A DNA stretch of 64,000 nucleotides from Thermasporomyces composti (GTDB lineage Bacteria > Actinomycetota > Actinomycetes > Propionibacteriales > Actinopolymorphaceae). Below the pieces are notes generated by a model. The model was given only the letters and a program-made list of their open reading frames with translations, was not told the origin of the DNA and did not search any database. The DNA is taken from NCBI RefSeq assembly GCF_003386795.1, contig NZ_QTUC01000001.1:3410001-3474000 (forward strand). The letters run 5' to 3'. Shown here piece after piece: positions 52,619-61,077 of this stretch (position 1 is its first letter; each line of letters begins with the position of its first letter). The position numbers were made by a program, and so were the translations under genes.

Positions 52619-55264
52619 ATGCGGGTGTCGTCACGTCCGGCCGCGGGGGAGCCCGTCGACATCGCGCCATCTCTCCTCGGTGGGTGGCTACGCCACCTGC
52701 GGCCACGACGCCGTGAGCGGGTGCGAGACAGGCTCGACGCCCTGGCCCGGGGCTTCCGGCTGATCGGCTGGGGCAACAGCCTTCGCGCCTGCCGATACGC
52801 CTGGTTCCGGGGACGCCTGGAGCGGCAGGTTCGTCCGGTCACGACCCCGACGCGCGTGCCGGGCCGGCTCACGAGCGCTGAGCGGGTCCCCGGTGGAGCG
52901 CGGTTCTGGTTCACCGTCGCCGGGGAGCCCTCCGCGGCCACCGCTTGGCTGTCCCTGGAGGTTCGGTTCCTCGCCCAAGGTGGGGTCTTCATCGGGTGGG
53001 ACGGTGCCACCGCCACGCCGTCGTACGCGCTCGGCGTCGACCGCGCTGGGCCAGCCGGCGCTGGGGCAGCCGGCGCTGGGCCAGCCGGCAGTAGGTCAGC
53101 CGGAGCGACGCCGGCGGACGCCGTGCCAGGCGGCGCGGCGTCGGACGGTGGGGTGTCGGACGTCGAAGGGCCGGACGTCGAAGGGCCGGACGTCGAAGGG
53201 TCGGACGTCGGCGGGTTTGGCAGCGGCCAGCCGGCGGGCTCAGGGGCGGACGACCCGGAGCCGGCGACCGGCTGCGTGCTCGCCCGGGAGGGCGACGGCT
53301 GGGTCGTGCGGCTGGCGGACGTCGTCGTCGCGGTCGACCAGGAGGGGACCGTCGCCTTCCGCACCGAGCCGCCGGGTGGGGACGCGCGCACGATTCGGCT
53401 GGACCGGCCGCCTCGCTGGGACGGCACGACGTGGGTCCACCGCAGCGCGCTCGACAGCGACGCGGCCGTCCTTGGGCTCGGCGGCCGCTCCGCGCCACTC
53501 GACCGTCGAGGAGGCACGTACCGACTGTGGAACTCCGATCCCGGCGGCACCTACGCCGCCGGCGACGATCCCCTGTCGATGTCGATCCCGGTCTACCTCG
53601 TGGTCGCCGACGCAGGGGTCCACCTCGCCTTCTACGACAACACCCATGACGGCACGGTGGACGTAGCGGACGAGGTCACCGTGCAGATGGTCGACGGCCC
53701 GCTGCGGTACTACGTCTTCCCTGGCACTCCCGCACAGGCGCTGGAGTGCTACACCCGGCTGACCGGCCGACCCGCGCTGCCGCCACGCTGGGCGTTGGGC
53801 TACCACCAGTGCCGCTGGGGATACGGCAGCCAGGCGGTGGTGCGGGAGGTCGCGGACCGGTTCGCCGAGCACGACCTGCCACTGTCGGGAATCTGGCTCG
53901 ACATCGACCACCTCGTCGACAACCGGCCCTTCGCGGTCGACCGCGAGCGGTATCCCGACCTGGCCGGGCTCACCGCCGAGCTCGCCCGGCGCGACGTCCA
54001 CGTGGTCGCCATCGTCGATCCCGGCGTCGCCAAGGACCGAGGTGATCCGGTGTACCGCAGCGGGCGTTCGATCGACGCCTTCTGCCGCGGGCCGGATGGT
54101 CGGGTCGTGCGCGGAGTGGTCTGGCCGGGCACCACGGTGTTTCCCGACTTCACGTCGCCCCGTGTCCGCCGCTGGTGGGGTGAGCTGTACGAGGGGTACG
54201 TGAAGCTCGGCGTCGACGGCTTCTGGCACGACATGAACGAGCCGTCGGTCTTCGCGGCGTGGGGGGACGGGACGCTGCCCCGGCTGACACGCCATGAGCT
54301 GGACGGCCGCGGGGGCGACCATCGGGAGGCACACAACGTCTACGCGCTGCTGCTCAACCACGCCGCCTTCGAGGCCCTGTGCCGGCTCCGGCCCGATCGT
54401 CGTCCGTTTCTGCTCTCCCGTGCCGGCTTCGCCGGCCTGCAGCGGTACGCCGGGACGTGGTCGGGCGACATCGGGACCTCGTGGGGTGGGTTGCGGACGA
54501 GCCTGGCCTTCACCCTCGGACTCGGCTGCTCCGGCGTCCCGTTCTCGGGTCCGGACATCGGTGGCTTCGATGCGCACCCGTCGGACGAGCTGTACGTCCG
54601 ATGGTTCCAGCTGGCCGCCTACCTGCCGTTCTTCCGCGTGCACTGCGCCGCGAAGCTACCCCCGCGGGAGCCGTGGGCGTTCGGGCCGACGGTGCTCGAG
54701 CTGGTCCGTCCCTCCTTGCGGGAGCGCTACGAGCTGCTGCCGTACTGGTACACCCTCGCCTTCGAGGCCCATCGCACCGGGGCGCCGTACGTGCGGCCGA
54801 TGCTGTGGATCGATCCCGCCGACGCCGGGCTGCGGTGGGAGGACGACCAGTTCCTGCTCGGTGACGCGCTGCTGGTGGCGCCCGTGCTCGAGGAGGGCGC
54901 CCGGGAACGCACGGTGAGACTTCCGCGCGGGCGGTGGTATGACCGGCGGACAGGCGTCGCCTACGAGGGTCCGGAGTACGTCACGGTGCCGGCGCCCCTC
55001 GACGTGACGCCGGTGCTCGTCCGGGCGGGCGCGGTGATCCCGGTCGAGCGCGACGGCCGGATCGAGCTGGACGCCTATCCGCCCGACGAGGAGCCCGCGC
55101 TCGGTGGCCGGCTCACCACGGACGCGGGCGACGGGTACGACGCGCCGGTGGAGGAGCGCTTCGGGATCGGACGCGACGCTCGCGGCCGGTGGGTCGTCGA
55201 GTACGACGGGCCGGCGGAGACGTTGCCATACCCGGTCCGCTGGTGCGGCACCCCGGACAGCTGA
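52619..55264 (+). CDS. GH31 alpha-glucosidase-like enzyme with an internal repeat insertion
   Basis: This 881-residue enzyme is in glycoside hydrolase family 31 (alpha-glucosidase or alpha-xylosidase). The nucleophile Asp538 is in GFWHDMNEPSVFA and the acid/base Asp617 in TWSGDIGTSWGGL. PFSGPDIGGF and WFQLAAYLPFFRVH complete the barrel. There is no signal peptide, so it is cytoplasmic. The N-terminal beta domain is interrupted at about 140-205 by low-complexity sequence: repeated GPAGA units and DVEGP at 181-185, 186-190 and DVEGS at 191-195. These come from two different 15-base tandem repeats. The ATG at 52619 has GGAGGG seven bases upstream. Substrate specificity cannot be fixed from this sequence. 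Confidence 0.9.
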   Translation: MRVSSRPAAGEPVDIAPSLLGGWLRHLRPRRRERVRDRLDALARGFRLIGWGNSLRACRYAWFRGRLERQVRPVTTPTRVPGRLTSAERVPGGARFWFTVAGEPSAATAWLSLEVRFLAQGGVFIGWDGATATPSYALGVDRAGPAGAGAAGAGPAGSRSAGATPADAVPGGAASDGGVSDVEGPDVEGPDVEGSDVGGFGSGQPAGSGADDPEPATGCVLAREGDGWVVRLADVVVAVDQEGTVAFRTEPPGGDARTIRLDRPPRWDGTTWVHRSALDSDAAVLGLGGRSAPLDRRGGTYRLWNSDPGGTYAAGDDPLSMSIPVYLVVADAGVHLAFYDNTHDGTVDVADEVTVQMVDGPLRYYVFPGTPAQALECYTRLTGRPALPPRWALGYHQCRWGYGSQAVVREVADRFAEHDLPLSGIWLDIDHLVDNRPFAVDRERYPDLAGLTAELARRDVHVVAIVDPGVAKDRGDPVYRSGRSIDAFCRGPDGRVVRGVVWPGTTVFPDFTSPRVRRWWGELYEGYVKLGVDGFWHDMNEPSVFAAWGDGTLPRLTRHELDGRGGDHREAHNVYALLLNHAAFEALCRLRPDRRPFLLSRAGFAGLQRYAGTWSGDIGTSWGGLRTSLAFTLGLGCSGVPFSGPDIGGFDAHPSDELYVRWFQLAAYLPFFRVHCAAKLPPREPWAFGPTVLELVRPSLRERYELLPYWYTLAFEAHRTGAPYVRPMLWIDPADAGLRWEDDQFLLGDALLVAPVLEEGARERTVRLPRGRWYDRRTGVAYEGPEYVTVPAPLDVTPVLVRAGAVIPVERDGRIELDAYPPDEEPALGGRLTTDAGDGYDAPVEERFGIGRDARGRWVVEYDGPAETLPYPVRWCGTPDS
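53043..53102 (+). repeat. 15-base tandem repeat in the GH31 gene, 4 units
   Basis: The unit GCGCTGGGCCAGCCG recurs at 53043, 53058, 53073 and, diverged, 53088. It keeps the reading frame and encodes a Gly/Pro/Ala-rich linker. Confidence 0.85.
53158..53202 (+). repeat. Second 15-base tandem repeat in the GH31 gene, 3 units
   Basis: GGACGTCGAAGGGCC occurs at 53158-53172 and 53173-53187 and with one change at 53188-53202. A partial copy follows. It encodes DVEGP, DVEGP and DVEGS. It is independent of the repeat at 53043. Confidence 0.9.
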
Positions 55265-55298
55265 GCGCCAGCGTGCAGCGCTGACTCGGAACTCATTC

Positions 55299-55317
55299 TT
55301 GACCGATCGTTCCAGAA
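55299..55317. promoter_or_regulatory. TetR operator, copy 1 (before the tetR gene)
   Basis: TTGACCGATCGTTCCAGAA lies 9 bases before the ATG at 55327. Its reverse complement matches the site at 56012-56030 at 17 of 19 positions, with the shared core AACGATCGGTC. It is placed to block the TetR gene's own promoter. Confidence 0.65.
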
Positions 55318-55326
55318 ACACCTAGC

Positions 55327-55917
55327 ATGGCCGCCATGGGGAGGGTGAAGGAGTTCGACCCGGACGCCGTCCTCCAGCGCGCCTTGGAGCTGTTCTGGCA
55401 ACGCGGCTACGAGGCCACCTCCATGTCCGACCTCGTCGAGCACCTGGGGATTGGGCGCGCCAGCATCTATGCGACGTTCGGGTCCAAGCGGGACCTCTAC
55501 CTCAAGGCGCTCGAGCGCTACCTCGAGTCGCAGAAGCCGAACCCCATCGAGGAGCTCTCCCAGCCCGGCCCGGTCCTGCCAGCCGTGCGGGAGCTGGTTC
55601 GCCGCTACGCCGCCGAGTCCGCCAGTGACCTGGACGGTCGTGGCTGCATGGTGGTGAACGCCGCGGTGGAGCTCGTCCCGGAGGACCGCCTGGTCACCCG
55701 GCGGGTCCAGGCGAGCTGGGACGCCATCGAGGTGGCGCTCACCTCCGCGCTCACGCGCGCGCAGGCGCAAGGCGAGCTGGACGCGAGCAAGAATCCCCGG
55801 GCGCTCGCCCGCATGCTGCTCGTGCTGCTGCAGGGCATGCGGGTCGTCGGCAAGGGTGAGCCGCCACCCGGGCGGCTCGAGGACGCCGCCGAGCAGGCGC
55901 TCGCGCTTCTCGACTGA
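55327..55917 (+). CDS. TetR-family repressor
   Basis: This 196-residue repressor has the N-terminal DNA-binding domain FDPDAVLQRALELFWQRGYE, ATSMSDLVEHLGIGRASIYA and TFGSKRDLYLKALERYLESQ, as in the AcrR/YxaF/TetR_N class. The C-terminal helical domain would bind a small molecule; CMVVNAAVELVPEDRLV resembles regulators of MFS exporters or dehydrogenases. Start at 55327 or 55336; no clear ribosome binding site, so the transcript may be nearly leaderless. Operators before this gene and before the MFS gene indicate that it controls both. Confidence 0.88.
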   Translation: MAAMGRVKEFDPDAVLQRALELFWQRGYEATSMSDLVEHLGIGRASIYATFGSKRDLYLKALERYLESQKPNPIEELSQPGPVLPAVRELVRRYAAESASDLDGRGCMVVNAAVELVPEDRLVTRRVQASWDAIEVALTSALTRAQAQGELDASKNPRALARMLLVLLQGMRVVGKGEPPPGRLEDAAEQALALLD

Positions 55918-56011
55918 CCGGCGAGTCACCGCCCGCTCCGTCGCGCCCTCTCGATCCGCGTGCCCAGAGGGGGCCGGTCCGCAAGCCGCCTCCGGGAGTC
56001 GTCCGCCGTTT

Positions 56012-56030
56012 TTCTGAAACGATCGGTCTA
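56012..56030. promoter_or_regulatory. TetR operator, copy 2 (before the MFS gene)
   Basis: TTCTGAAACGATCGGTCTA ends 13 bases before the ATG at 56044. It is the inverted form of the site at 55299-55317, with two mismatches in 19. It is AT-rich against the surrounding sequence and fits a repressor site over the promoter. Confidence 0.65.
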
Positions 56031-56043
56031 AAAAGGGGTTCGC

Positions 56044-57477
56044 ATGAGCTCAGAGCATCGAGGACCCGCGGTCGCCACCTCCGCGGCGACGTCGGCGCCT
56101 CCGCCGCGTCGGGAGTTCCAGGCGGCCTTCGCCGTCATCGCCGTCACCCAGGCCACGCTCGTCGCCGCGATCACGGTGATCACCCTCGGCCTGCCGGCGA
56201 TCCAGCGTGACTTCGGCGTCGATCAACCGGACGTGGCGCTCGTCACCTCGGCGTACGGCCTCTCGTTCGGCGGCCTCCTGCTCTTGGGCGGCCGGGTCGT
56301 CGACCTGCTCGGCCGGCGGCGGGCGTTCACGCTCGGCGTCGGGGTCTTCGGCGGCGGGTCAGCCGTCGGGGCGCTGGCGCCGAGCGTGTGGGTCCTGGTC
56401 GTCGGACGGTTCCTCCAAGGCTGTGGTGCCGCGCTCGCCGCCCCCGCGGCACTCGCGCTGCTGAGGGCGATCGTCGCGGACCCGGCACGCCGGAACCGAG
56501 CGTTCGCGTTCTGGGGTGGCCTCGGCGCAGTGGGCGCGACGGTCGGTCTCGTGCTCTCCGGCGCCGTCCTCACCGTGGGGTCGTGGCGGTGGACGCTCGC
56601 GATCCCCGCCGGCGTGGCCATCCTCGTGGTCGGTCTCGCACCCGTTCTCCTCCCACCGTCACCCCGTCGTCCGACGCGCCTCGACCTCACCGGCGCCGTC
56701 CTCGCGACCGCGGGCGTCTCGGCGCTGAGCTACGGCATGTTGAGGGTAGGCGAGCCCCGTGGGCAGTGGCTGGGCCCCGCGGGCGTCGCCCTCCTCGTGG
56801 CGTTCGTCGTGGCCGAGCGCCGAGCCCGCGACCCTCTGCTCCCCCTCACGTTCCTGCGGCCGCGCCGCCGCGCGAGCGCACTGCTGGTGATCCATCTGAC
56901 CGCGGCAGCGATGTCAACGCTGCTCTTCCTGCTGACGCTCTACTTCCGACAAGCGCACCACCTCGCGCCCTTCGCCACGGCCCTGGCCTTCCTGCCGTAC
57001 AGCCTCGTCCAGCTCGCCGCGGGCGCGTTCGCGGGAACGCTCGTCGGGCGGTTCGGCCCGCGCCAGGTGACCGTCGCCGGGCTCGGCGTCGCCGCGATCG
57101 GCCTGCTCCTCCTCAGCCGCCTCGACGCCGACGCGGTGTACGACGGCGCTCTCCTCGCCGGCTTGGTGGTCTTCGCCCTGGGTGCCGGGATGGCCTTCGC
57201 GGGGGCGACCGTGGCCGCCGTCGACGACGTGCCTGACCGGGCGGTCGGGCTCGCCGGCGGCGTCGTCAACACCGCGCTCGAGACCGGACCCACCGTGGGC
57301 TTCGCCGTGCTGGTGTCGCTGGCCTCCACCCACACCGCGCGGCTGATCGGCGAGGGAGTGGACCCCGTCCTCGCGGCTGCCCGCGGAGATGCTCTCGCCT
57401 TCCTCGCCGCCGCCGGTGGCCTCCTCGCTCTGGCGGCGTTCGTCGTGTCGGCTCCCGAGAGCCGACACGCCCGCTGA
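56044..57477 (+). CDS. MFS transporter, DHA2-like multidrug family
   Basis: This 477-residue protein is a proton-driven exporter with about 14 membrane helices. FQAAFAVIAVTQATLVAAIT and the motif A-like GGRVVDLLGRRRAFTLG are typical of the EmrB/QacA group. LALLRAIVADPARRNRAFAF is the loop between halves of the first domain, and FGPRQVTVAGLGVAAIG lies in the second. The gene is preceded by a copy of the TetR operator and followed by the SDR gene after 43 bases. It is likely induced by a small toxic or metabolic compound recognised by the repressor. Confidence 0.9.
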   Translation: MSSEHRGPAVATSAATSAPPPRREFQAAFAVIAVTQATLVAAITVITLGLPAIQRDFGVDQPDVALVTSAYGLSFGGLLLLGGRVVDLLGRRRAFTLGVGVFGGGSAVGALAPSVWVLVVGRFLQGCGAALAAPAALALLRAIVADPARRNRAFAFWGGLGAVGATVGLVLSGAVLTVGSWRWTLAIPAGVAILVVGLAPVLLPPSPRRPTRLDLTGAVLATAGVSALSYGMLRVGEPRGQWLGPAGVALLVAFVVAERRARDPLLPLTFLRPRRRASALLVIHLTAAAMSTLLFLLTLYFRQAHHLAPFATALAFLPYSLVQLAAGAFAGTLVGRFGPRQVTVAGLGVAAIGLLLLSRLDADAVYDGALLAGLVVFALGAGMAFAGATVAAVDDVPDRAVGLAGGVVNTALETGPTVGFAVLVSLASTHTARLIGEGVDPVLAAARGDALAFLAAAGGLLALAAFVVSAPESRHAR

Positions 57478-57520
57478 TCCGATGGCTCCTCCACGCCCAT
57501 CAGGTGAAGGGACAACGCCC

Positions 57521-58294
57521 ATGACGTCCACGCGATCCGCAGCACGATTCGCAGGCACGGTGGCTCTCGTCACCGGAGGCGGCTCGGGCATCGGTCGAGC
57601 CGTCGCTCAGGCGCTCGCGCGGGAAGGCGCGACCGTCGTCGTCGCGGGACGGCGTGCCGACACCCTCGCCGAGACCGTCGCGCTGGTCGAGGCGGACGGC
57701 GGACACGCGAGTCTCGTCCCCTGCGACGTCACCCGGGCCGCCGACGTGGAGCGGCTCGTCGACGAGACGGTAGCCCGGCACGGCGGGCTCCACGTCGCCG
57801 TCAACGTCGCCGGAACATTCGCCGCTGGGCCACTCGTCGAGCTCGACGAGGCGACGTGGTCGAACCAGCTCGCGGTCAACGTCACCGGCGTGTGGCTGTC
57901 GATGAGGTACGAGATCCGACACATGCGACGGCACGGCGGTGGCGCCATCGTCAACGTCGCGTCGGTGCTCGGCCCGCACAAGGCGGTCCCGGGAACCGGC
58001 GCCTACGGGGCGACCAAGGCAGCGGTGAGCGCGCTCACCCAGGCGGCGGCGCTCGAGCACATCGGCGACGGCATCCGGATCAACGCGGTGAGCCCAGGAC
58101 CGGCGGACACGCCCATGTCGCTGCGCCCGGGCGAGACTCCCGCGGAGCGGGCCGCTCGGGTGCGGAGGGAGGTCCCGATCGGTCGTATCGCGGACCTGTC
58201 CGAGGTCACGTCCGCGGTCCTCTGGCTCGCCAGCCCTGAGGCCAGCTTCGTGGTCGGGCACGACCTCGTGCTCGACGGCGGCGTGTCGCTGTGA
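57521..58294 (+). CDS. Short-chain dehydrogenase/reductase
   Basis: This 257-residue enzyme is a classical SDR. The cofactor-binding TGGGSGIGRAVAQALA is at about 18-33; Gly-rich with Arg in VVAGRRADTL suggests NADP or NAD. NVAG takes the place of NNAG. The catalytic Ser is in VASVLG, Tyr and Lys in YGATKAA, and INAVSPGPADTPM follows. ATG at 57521 has AAGGGA upstream. It is likely co-transcribed with the MFS gene under the TetR repressor, so it may convert the same compound. Confidence 0.9.
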   Translation: MTSTRSAARFAGTVALVTGGGSGIGRAVAQALAREGATVVVAGRRADTLAETVALVEADGGHASLVPCDVTRAADVERLVDETVARHGGLHVAVNVAGTFAAGPLVELDEATWSNQLAVNVTGVWLSMRYEIRHMRRHGGGAIVNVASVLGPHKAVPGTGAYGATKAAVSALTQAAALEHIGDGIRINAVSPGPADTPMSLRPGETPAERAARVRREVPIGRIADLSEVTSAVLWLASPEASFVVGHDLVLDGGVSL

Positions 58295-58372
58295 CCGTCG
58301 CGCGACCACGTCCGGCTCATCGTCCGCTCACCCGGGAGCCGGGGCGGGACCTGCACCGTGCCGTCGCGTCTC

Positions 58373-58431
58373 GCTCACGACGCCTGGGCCGCTCACGACG
58401 CGTGGGGCGCCGTGGGCCACACGCTCACGAC
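58373..58431. repeat. Three copies of GCTCACGAC
   Basis: Copies lie at 58373-58381, 58391-58399 and 58423-58431, between the convergent SDR and serA genes. The last overlaps the serA stop. No obvious hairpin is formed. Confidence 0.6.
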
Positions 58432-59645
58432 AAGTGCCGGAGGCGAATGGTCTCCGGCATGTCGCGCAGTGCCTGGACCACCTCCGGCGAGGCGGGGCTC
58501 CCGATGTCGGTGATCACGTAGCCGACCTGCCCGCGCGTGCCGAGGTACTGCCCCTCGATGTTGACCCCGTGGTCGGCGAAGACACCGTTGATCGCGGCGA
58601 GCACGCCGGGGGTGTTGACGTGGACGTGCGCCAGCCGGTGTGTTCCGGCGCGCTCGGGCAGGGCCAGCTGCGGGAAGTTGACGCTCAGCGAGGTGTTCCC
58701 GTCGAGCGCGTACTGGCGGAGCTTGGACGCGACGAACCTGCCGATGTCCTGCTGCGCTTCCTCAGTGGAGCCGCCAATGTGGGGCGTGAGGATGACGTTC
58801 GGCAGCCCACGCAGCTCCGACTCGAACGGCTCGCCGCGACGCTTGGGCTCATGCGGGAACACGTCGATCGCCGCGCCGGCGAGGTGGCCGGACTCGATGT
58901 GCCGGCGAAGGGCCTGGTGGTCGACCACGAACCCGCGGGACAGGTTGAGGAAGATCGACCCCGGCCGCATCCGGGCGAACTCCTTCTCGCCGAACAGGCC
59001 GCTGTTCCCCGGCCTGCCGTCGACGTGCAAGCTCACCACGTCGACGGTCTCCAGAAGCTCCTCCAGCGACGAGCACCGGACGGCGTTCCCGAGCGCCAGC
59101 TTGTCCGCGATGTCGTAGAAGTACACGGACATGCCCAGCGTCTCGGCCAGGACCGACAGCTGGCTGCCGATGTTGCCGTAGCCGACGATGCCGAGACGTC
59201 GACCGCGGATCTCGTGGGCGCCGGCGGCGGACTTGTTCCAGATGCCCTCGTGCATCTCGCGGTTCTTGTCCGTCAGCCGCCGCGTCAGCGCGATGATCTC
59301 GGCGATGGCCAGCTCGACCACGCTCCGGGTGTTGGAGAACGGAGCGTTGAAGACCGCGACACCCCGCTCGGTGGCGGCCTGCAGGTCGATCTGGTTGGTG
59401 CCGATGCAGAAGGCTCCCACCGCGACCAGGTCGGTGGCCTTCTCGAGGACGGCTCGGGTGACCTGGGTGGTGGAGCGGATGCCGAGGAGATGGACCCCCT
59501 CGATGCGCTCCGCGAGCTCCTCCTCGCTCAGCGCGCCATCGTGCGTGTCGACCTTGAAACCCGCCTCGGTCAACAGCGTGGCGGCGTCGGGATGGATGTT
59601 CTCGAGGAGCAGGACGTGCGTCTCGTCGTCGGTGAAGGGGGCCAT
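58425..59645 (-). CDS. serA: D-3-phosphoglycerate dehydrogenase, ACT-domain type
   Basis: This 406-residue enzyme makes 3-phosphohydroxypyruvate in serine synthesis. The NAD site is LGIVGYGNIGSQLSVLAETL. The catalytic Arg lies in NLSRGFVVD, Glu in DVFPHEP and His in LTPHIGGSTEEAQ. A C-terminal ACT domain (HVHVNTPGVLAAINGVFADH) closes it, as in the short Escherichia coli-like form rather than the longer Mycobacterium form. The ATG at 59645 begins the family match MAPFTDDETHVLLLENIH; the ATG 39 bases upstream is unlikely. A LacI-family gene is upstream on the same strand behind a terminator. Confidence 0.92.
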   Translation of the reverse strand: MAPFTDDETHVLLLENIHPDAATLLTEAGFKVDTHDGALSEEELAERIEGVHLLGIRSTTQVTRAVLEKATDLVAVGAFCIGTNQIDLQAATERGVAVFNAPFSNTRSVVELAIAEIIALTRRLTDKNREMHEGIWNKSAAGAHEIRGRRLGIVGYGNIGSQLSVLAETLGMSVYFYDIADKLALGNAVRCSSLEELLETVDVVSLHVDGRPGNSGLFGEKEFARMRPGSIFLNLSRGFVVDHQALRRHIESGHLAGAAIDVFPHEPKRRGEPFESELRGLPNVILTPHIGGSTEEAQQDIGRFVASKLRQYALDGNTSLSVNFPQLALPERAGTHRLAHVHVNTPGVLAAINGVFADHGVNIEGQYLGTRGQVGYVITDIGSPASPEVVQALRDMPETIRLRHLS

Positions 59646-59774
59646 GCGAACGATGGTGCCACGAGCCGGTTCGCCGGGACGCACCCGCCGTCGCCCGCCA
59701 GTGTCGGCCAGCGCAGACGGTGACAGACCGGATCGAAGCCGGCGCAGGTCAGGGGCACGTGGATCGGGGTGCGT

Positions 59775-59809
59775 CGATCAGGTCGCGCCACCGTGCGTGG
59801 CCCTGATCG
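59775..59809 (-). terminator. Two-tier hairpin terminator after the LacI-family gene
   Basis: CGATCAGG at 59775-59782 pairs with CCTGATCG at 59802-59809, and inside it GCCAC/GTGGC (59787-59791, 59797-59801) forms a second stem. It is 37 bases after the LacI-family stop. Confidence 0.6.
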
Positions 59810-59845
59810 GGCGGCGGCGCCGGACGACGTGGCGGTGAGGTCGGC

Positions 59846-60865
59846 TCAGGCCGGCCGGGTCGCCTTGGTGACCCGCCTCCGCGAGCTGGCCCGGACGTGG
59901 ATCTCGGTCGGTAGCACCTTCACCGACGGCGGACGGGTCGGCTCGGCGATCCGGGCCAGGAGCAGCTCCGCCGCGGTGCGGCCGATCTCGTAGGTGGGCT
60001 GGGTGACGGTGGACAGCGGCGGCTGGATCAACGTCGCGCAGGGCACGTCGTCGAAGCCGAAGACCGCGACGTCGTCGGGGACCCGGACACCTCGCTCGGC
60101 GAGGCACTCGAGGGCGCCGATCGTCATGAGGTTGTTGGTGGTGAACACCGCGTCGGGGCGGGGCGACTGATCGAGAAGTGCCGCCATGGCGGCGTACCCG
60201 CCGCTCTCGCGGAAGTCGGCGTACTGGATCAACCGAGAGTCGATCGGACGCCCGGCCGCGCGGAGCGCGCGGCGGTAGCCGTCCAGCCGCTGACGCGCGG
60301 TGCTGAGGTCGCGCGGTCCGGCGATGCAGGCGATGTGTCGGAAGCCTTCGTCGATGAGGTGCGTGGTGGCGACTGTGGCGGCGTGCTCGTTGTCGACCGT
60401 CACCAGGTCGACGGTCGCGCCCGGCACCTGTCGGTCGATGGCGACGATCGGCACCGAGGCGTCGATCAGCCGCTGGACCGGCCCGCCTCCACCCGTCGGG
60501 GAGATGATGACCCCCGCCATCTGCTCGGCGAGGATCGCCGCGACGTAGCTGGCCTCCTTGTCGGGGTCCTCGTCGCTGTTGCAGAGCACCACCGAGTACT
60601 GCGAGCTGCGCGCGACGTCCTCGACACCTCGGACGAGCGCGGTGAAGAACGGGTTGTTGATGTCCGAGACGAGGACCGCCCAGAGGTTGGTTCGGCTGCG
60701 ACGTAGGCTGCGGGCGAGCGCATTGGGGCGGTAGTCCAGCTCGCGAGCCGCCTCGCGCACGCGTGCGGCCAGTGTCTCGTCGACGGTCTGCTTGCCGTTG
60801 AGCACGCGAGAGACGGTCGAGGGCGAGACCCTGGCACGACGCGCGACGTCGTAGATCGTTGGCAT
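59846..60865 (-). CDS. LacI-family transcriptional regulator
   Basis: This 339-residue repressor begins MPTIYDVARRARVSPSTVSR with the hinge helix in RPNALARSLRRSRTNLWAVL. The periplasmic-binding-protein-like effector domain has LVSDINNPFFTALVRGVEDV and VFGFDDVPCATLIQPPLSTV. The ATG at 60865 is used, since the frame before it is shadow sequence. Sugar or nucleoside effectors are usual in the family, but the target is not evident; the adjacent genes are serA and an acyl-CoA dehydrogenase, neither a typical target. Confidence 0.9.
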   Translation of the reverse strand: MPTIYDVARRARVSPSTVSRVLNGKQTVDETLAARVREAARELDYRPNALARSLRRSRTNLWAVLVSDINNPFFTALVRGVEDVARSSQYSVVLCNSDEDPDKEASYVAAILAEQMAGVIISPTGGGGPVQRLIDASVPIVAIDRQVPGATVDLVTVDNEHAATVATTHLIDEGFRHIACIAGPRDLSTARQRLDGYRRALRAAGRPIDSRLIQYADFRESGGYAAMAALLDQSPRPDAVFTTNNLMTIGALECLAERGVRVPDDVAVFGFDDVPCATLIQPPLSTVTQPTYEIGRTAAELLLARIAEPTRPPSVKVLPTEIHVRASSRRRVTKATRPA

Positions 60866-60955
60866 CTCACAGGCCAGGGTAGGCCATTGCGTCGACGTGT
60901 CCGGACGCGAGGCGCCGAACCGGCCACGCTCACCCAGTGCCGGCTGACGGCGAGC

Positions 60956-60994
60956 ACGCCACGGCCGGAGACCGCGTGTCTCCGGCCGTGGCGT
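60956..60994 (-). terminator. Perfect 17-base-pair hairpin terminator
   Basis: Positions 60956-60972 are exactly complementary to 60978-60994 with a five-base loop; the inner arm ends in CGGAGAC and begins again with GTCTCCG. It lies between the stop of the acyl-CoA dehydrogenase (61078) and the LacI start (60865), both leftward, so it ends the former transcript. Confidence 0.8.
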
Positions 60995-61077
60995 CGGCTG
61001 GTGTCCGGACGTGTTCTCCGAGAGCTGGCCTTCCGGGAAGCCGGTACGGCGTCGGCTTCCGGTCGAGCAGGCACCGC

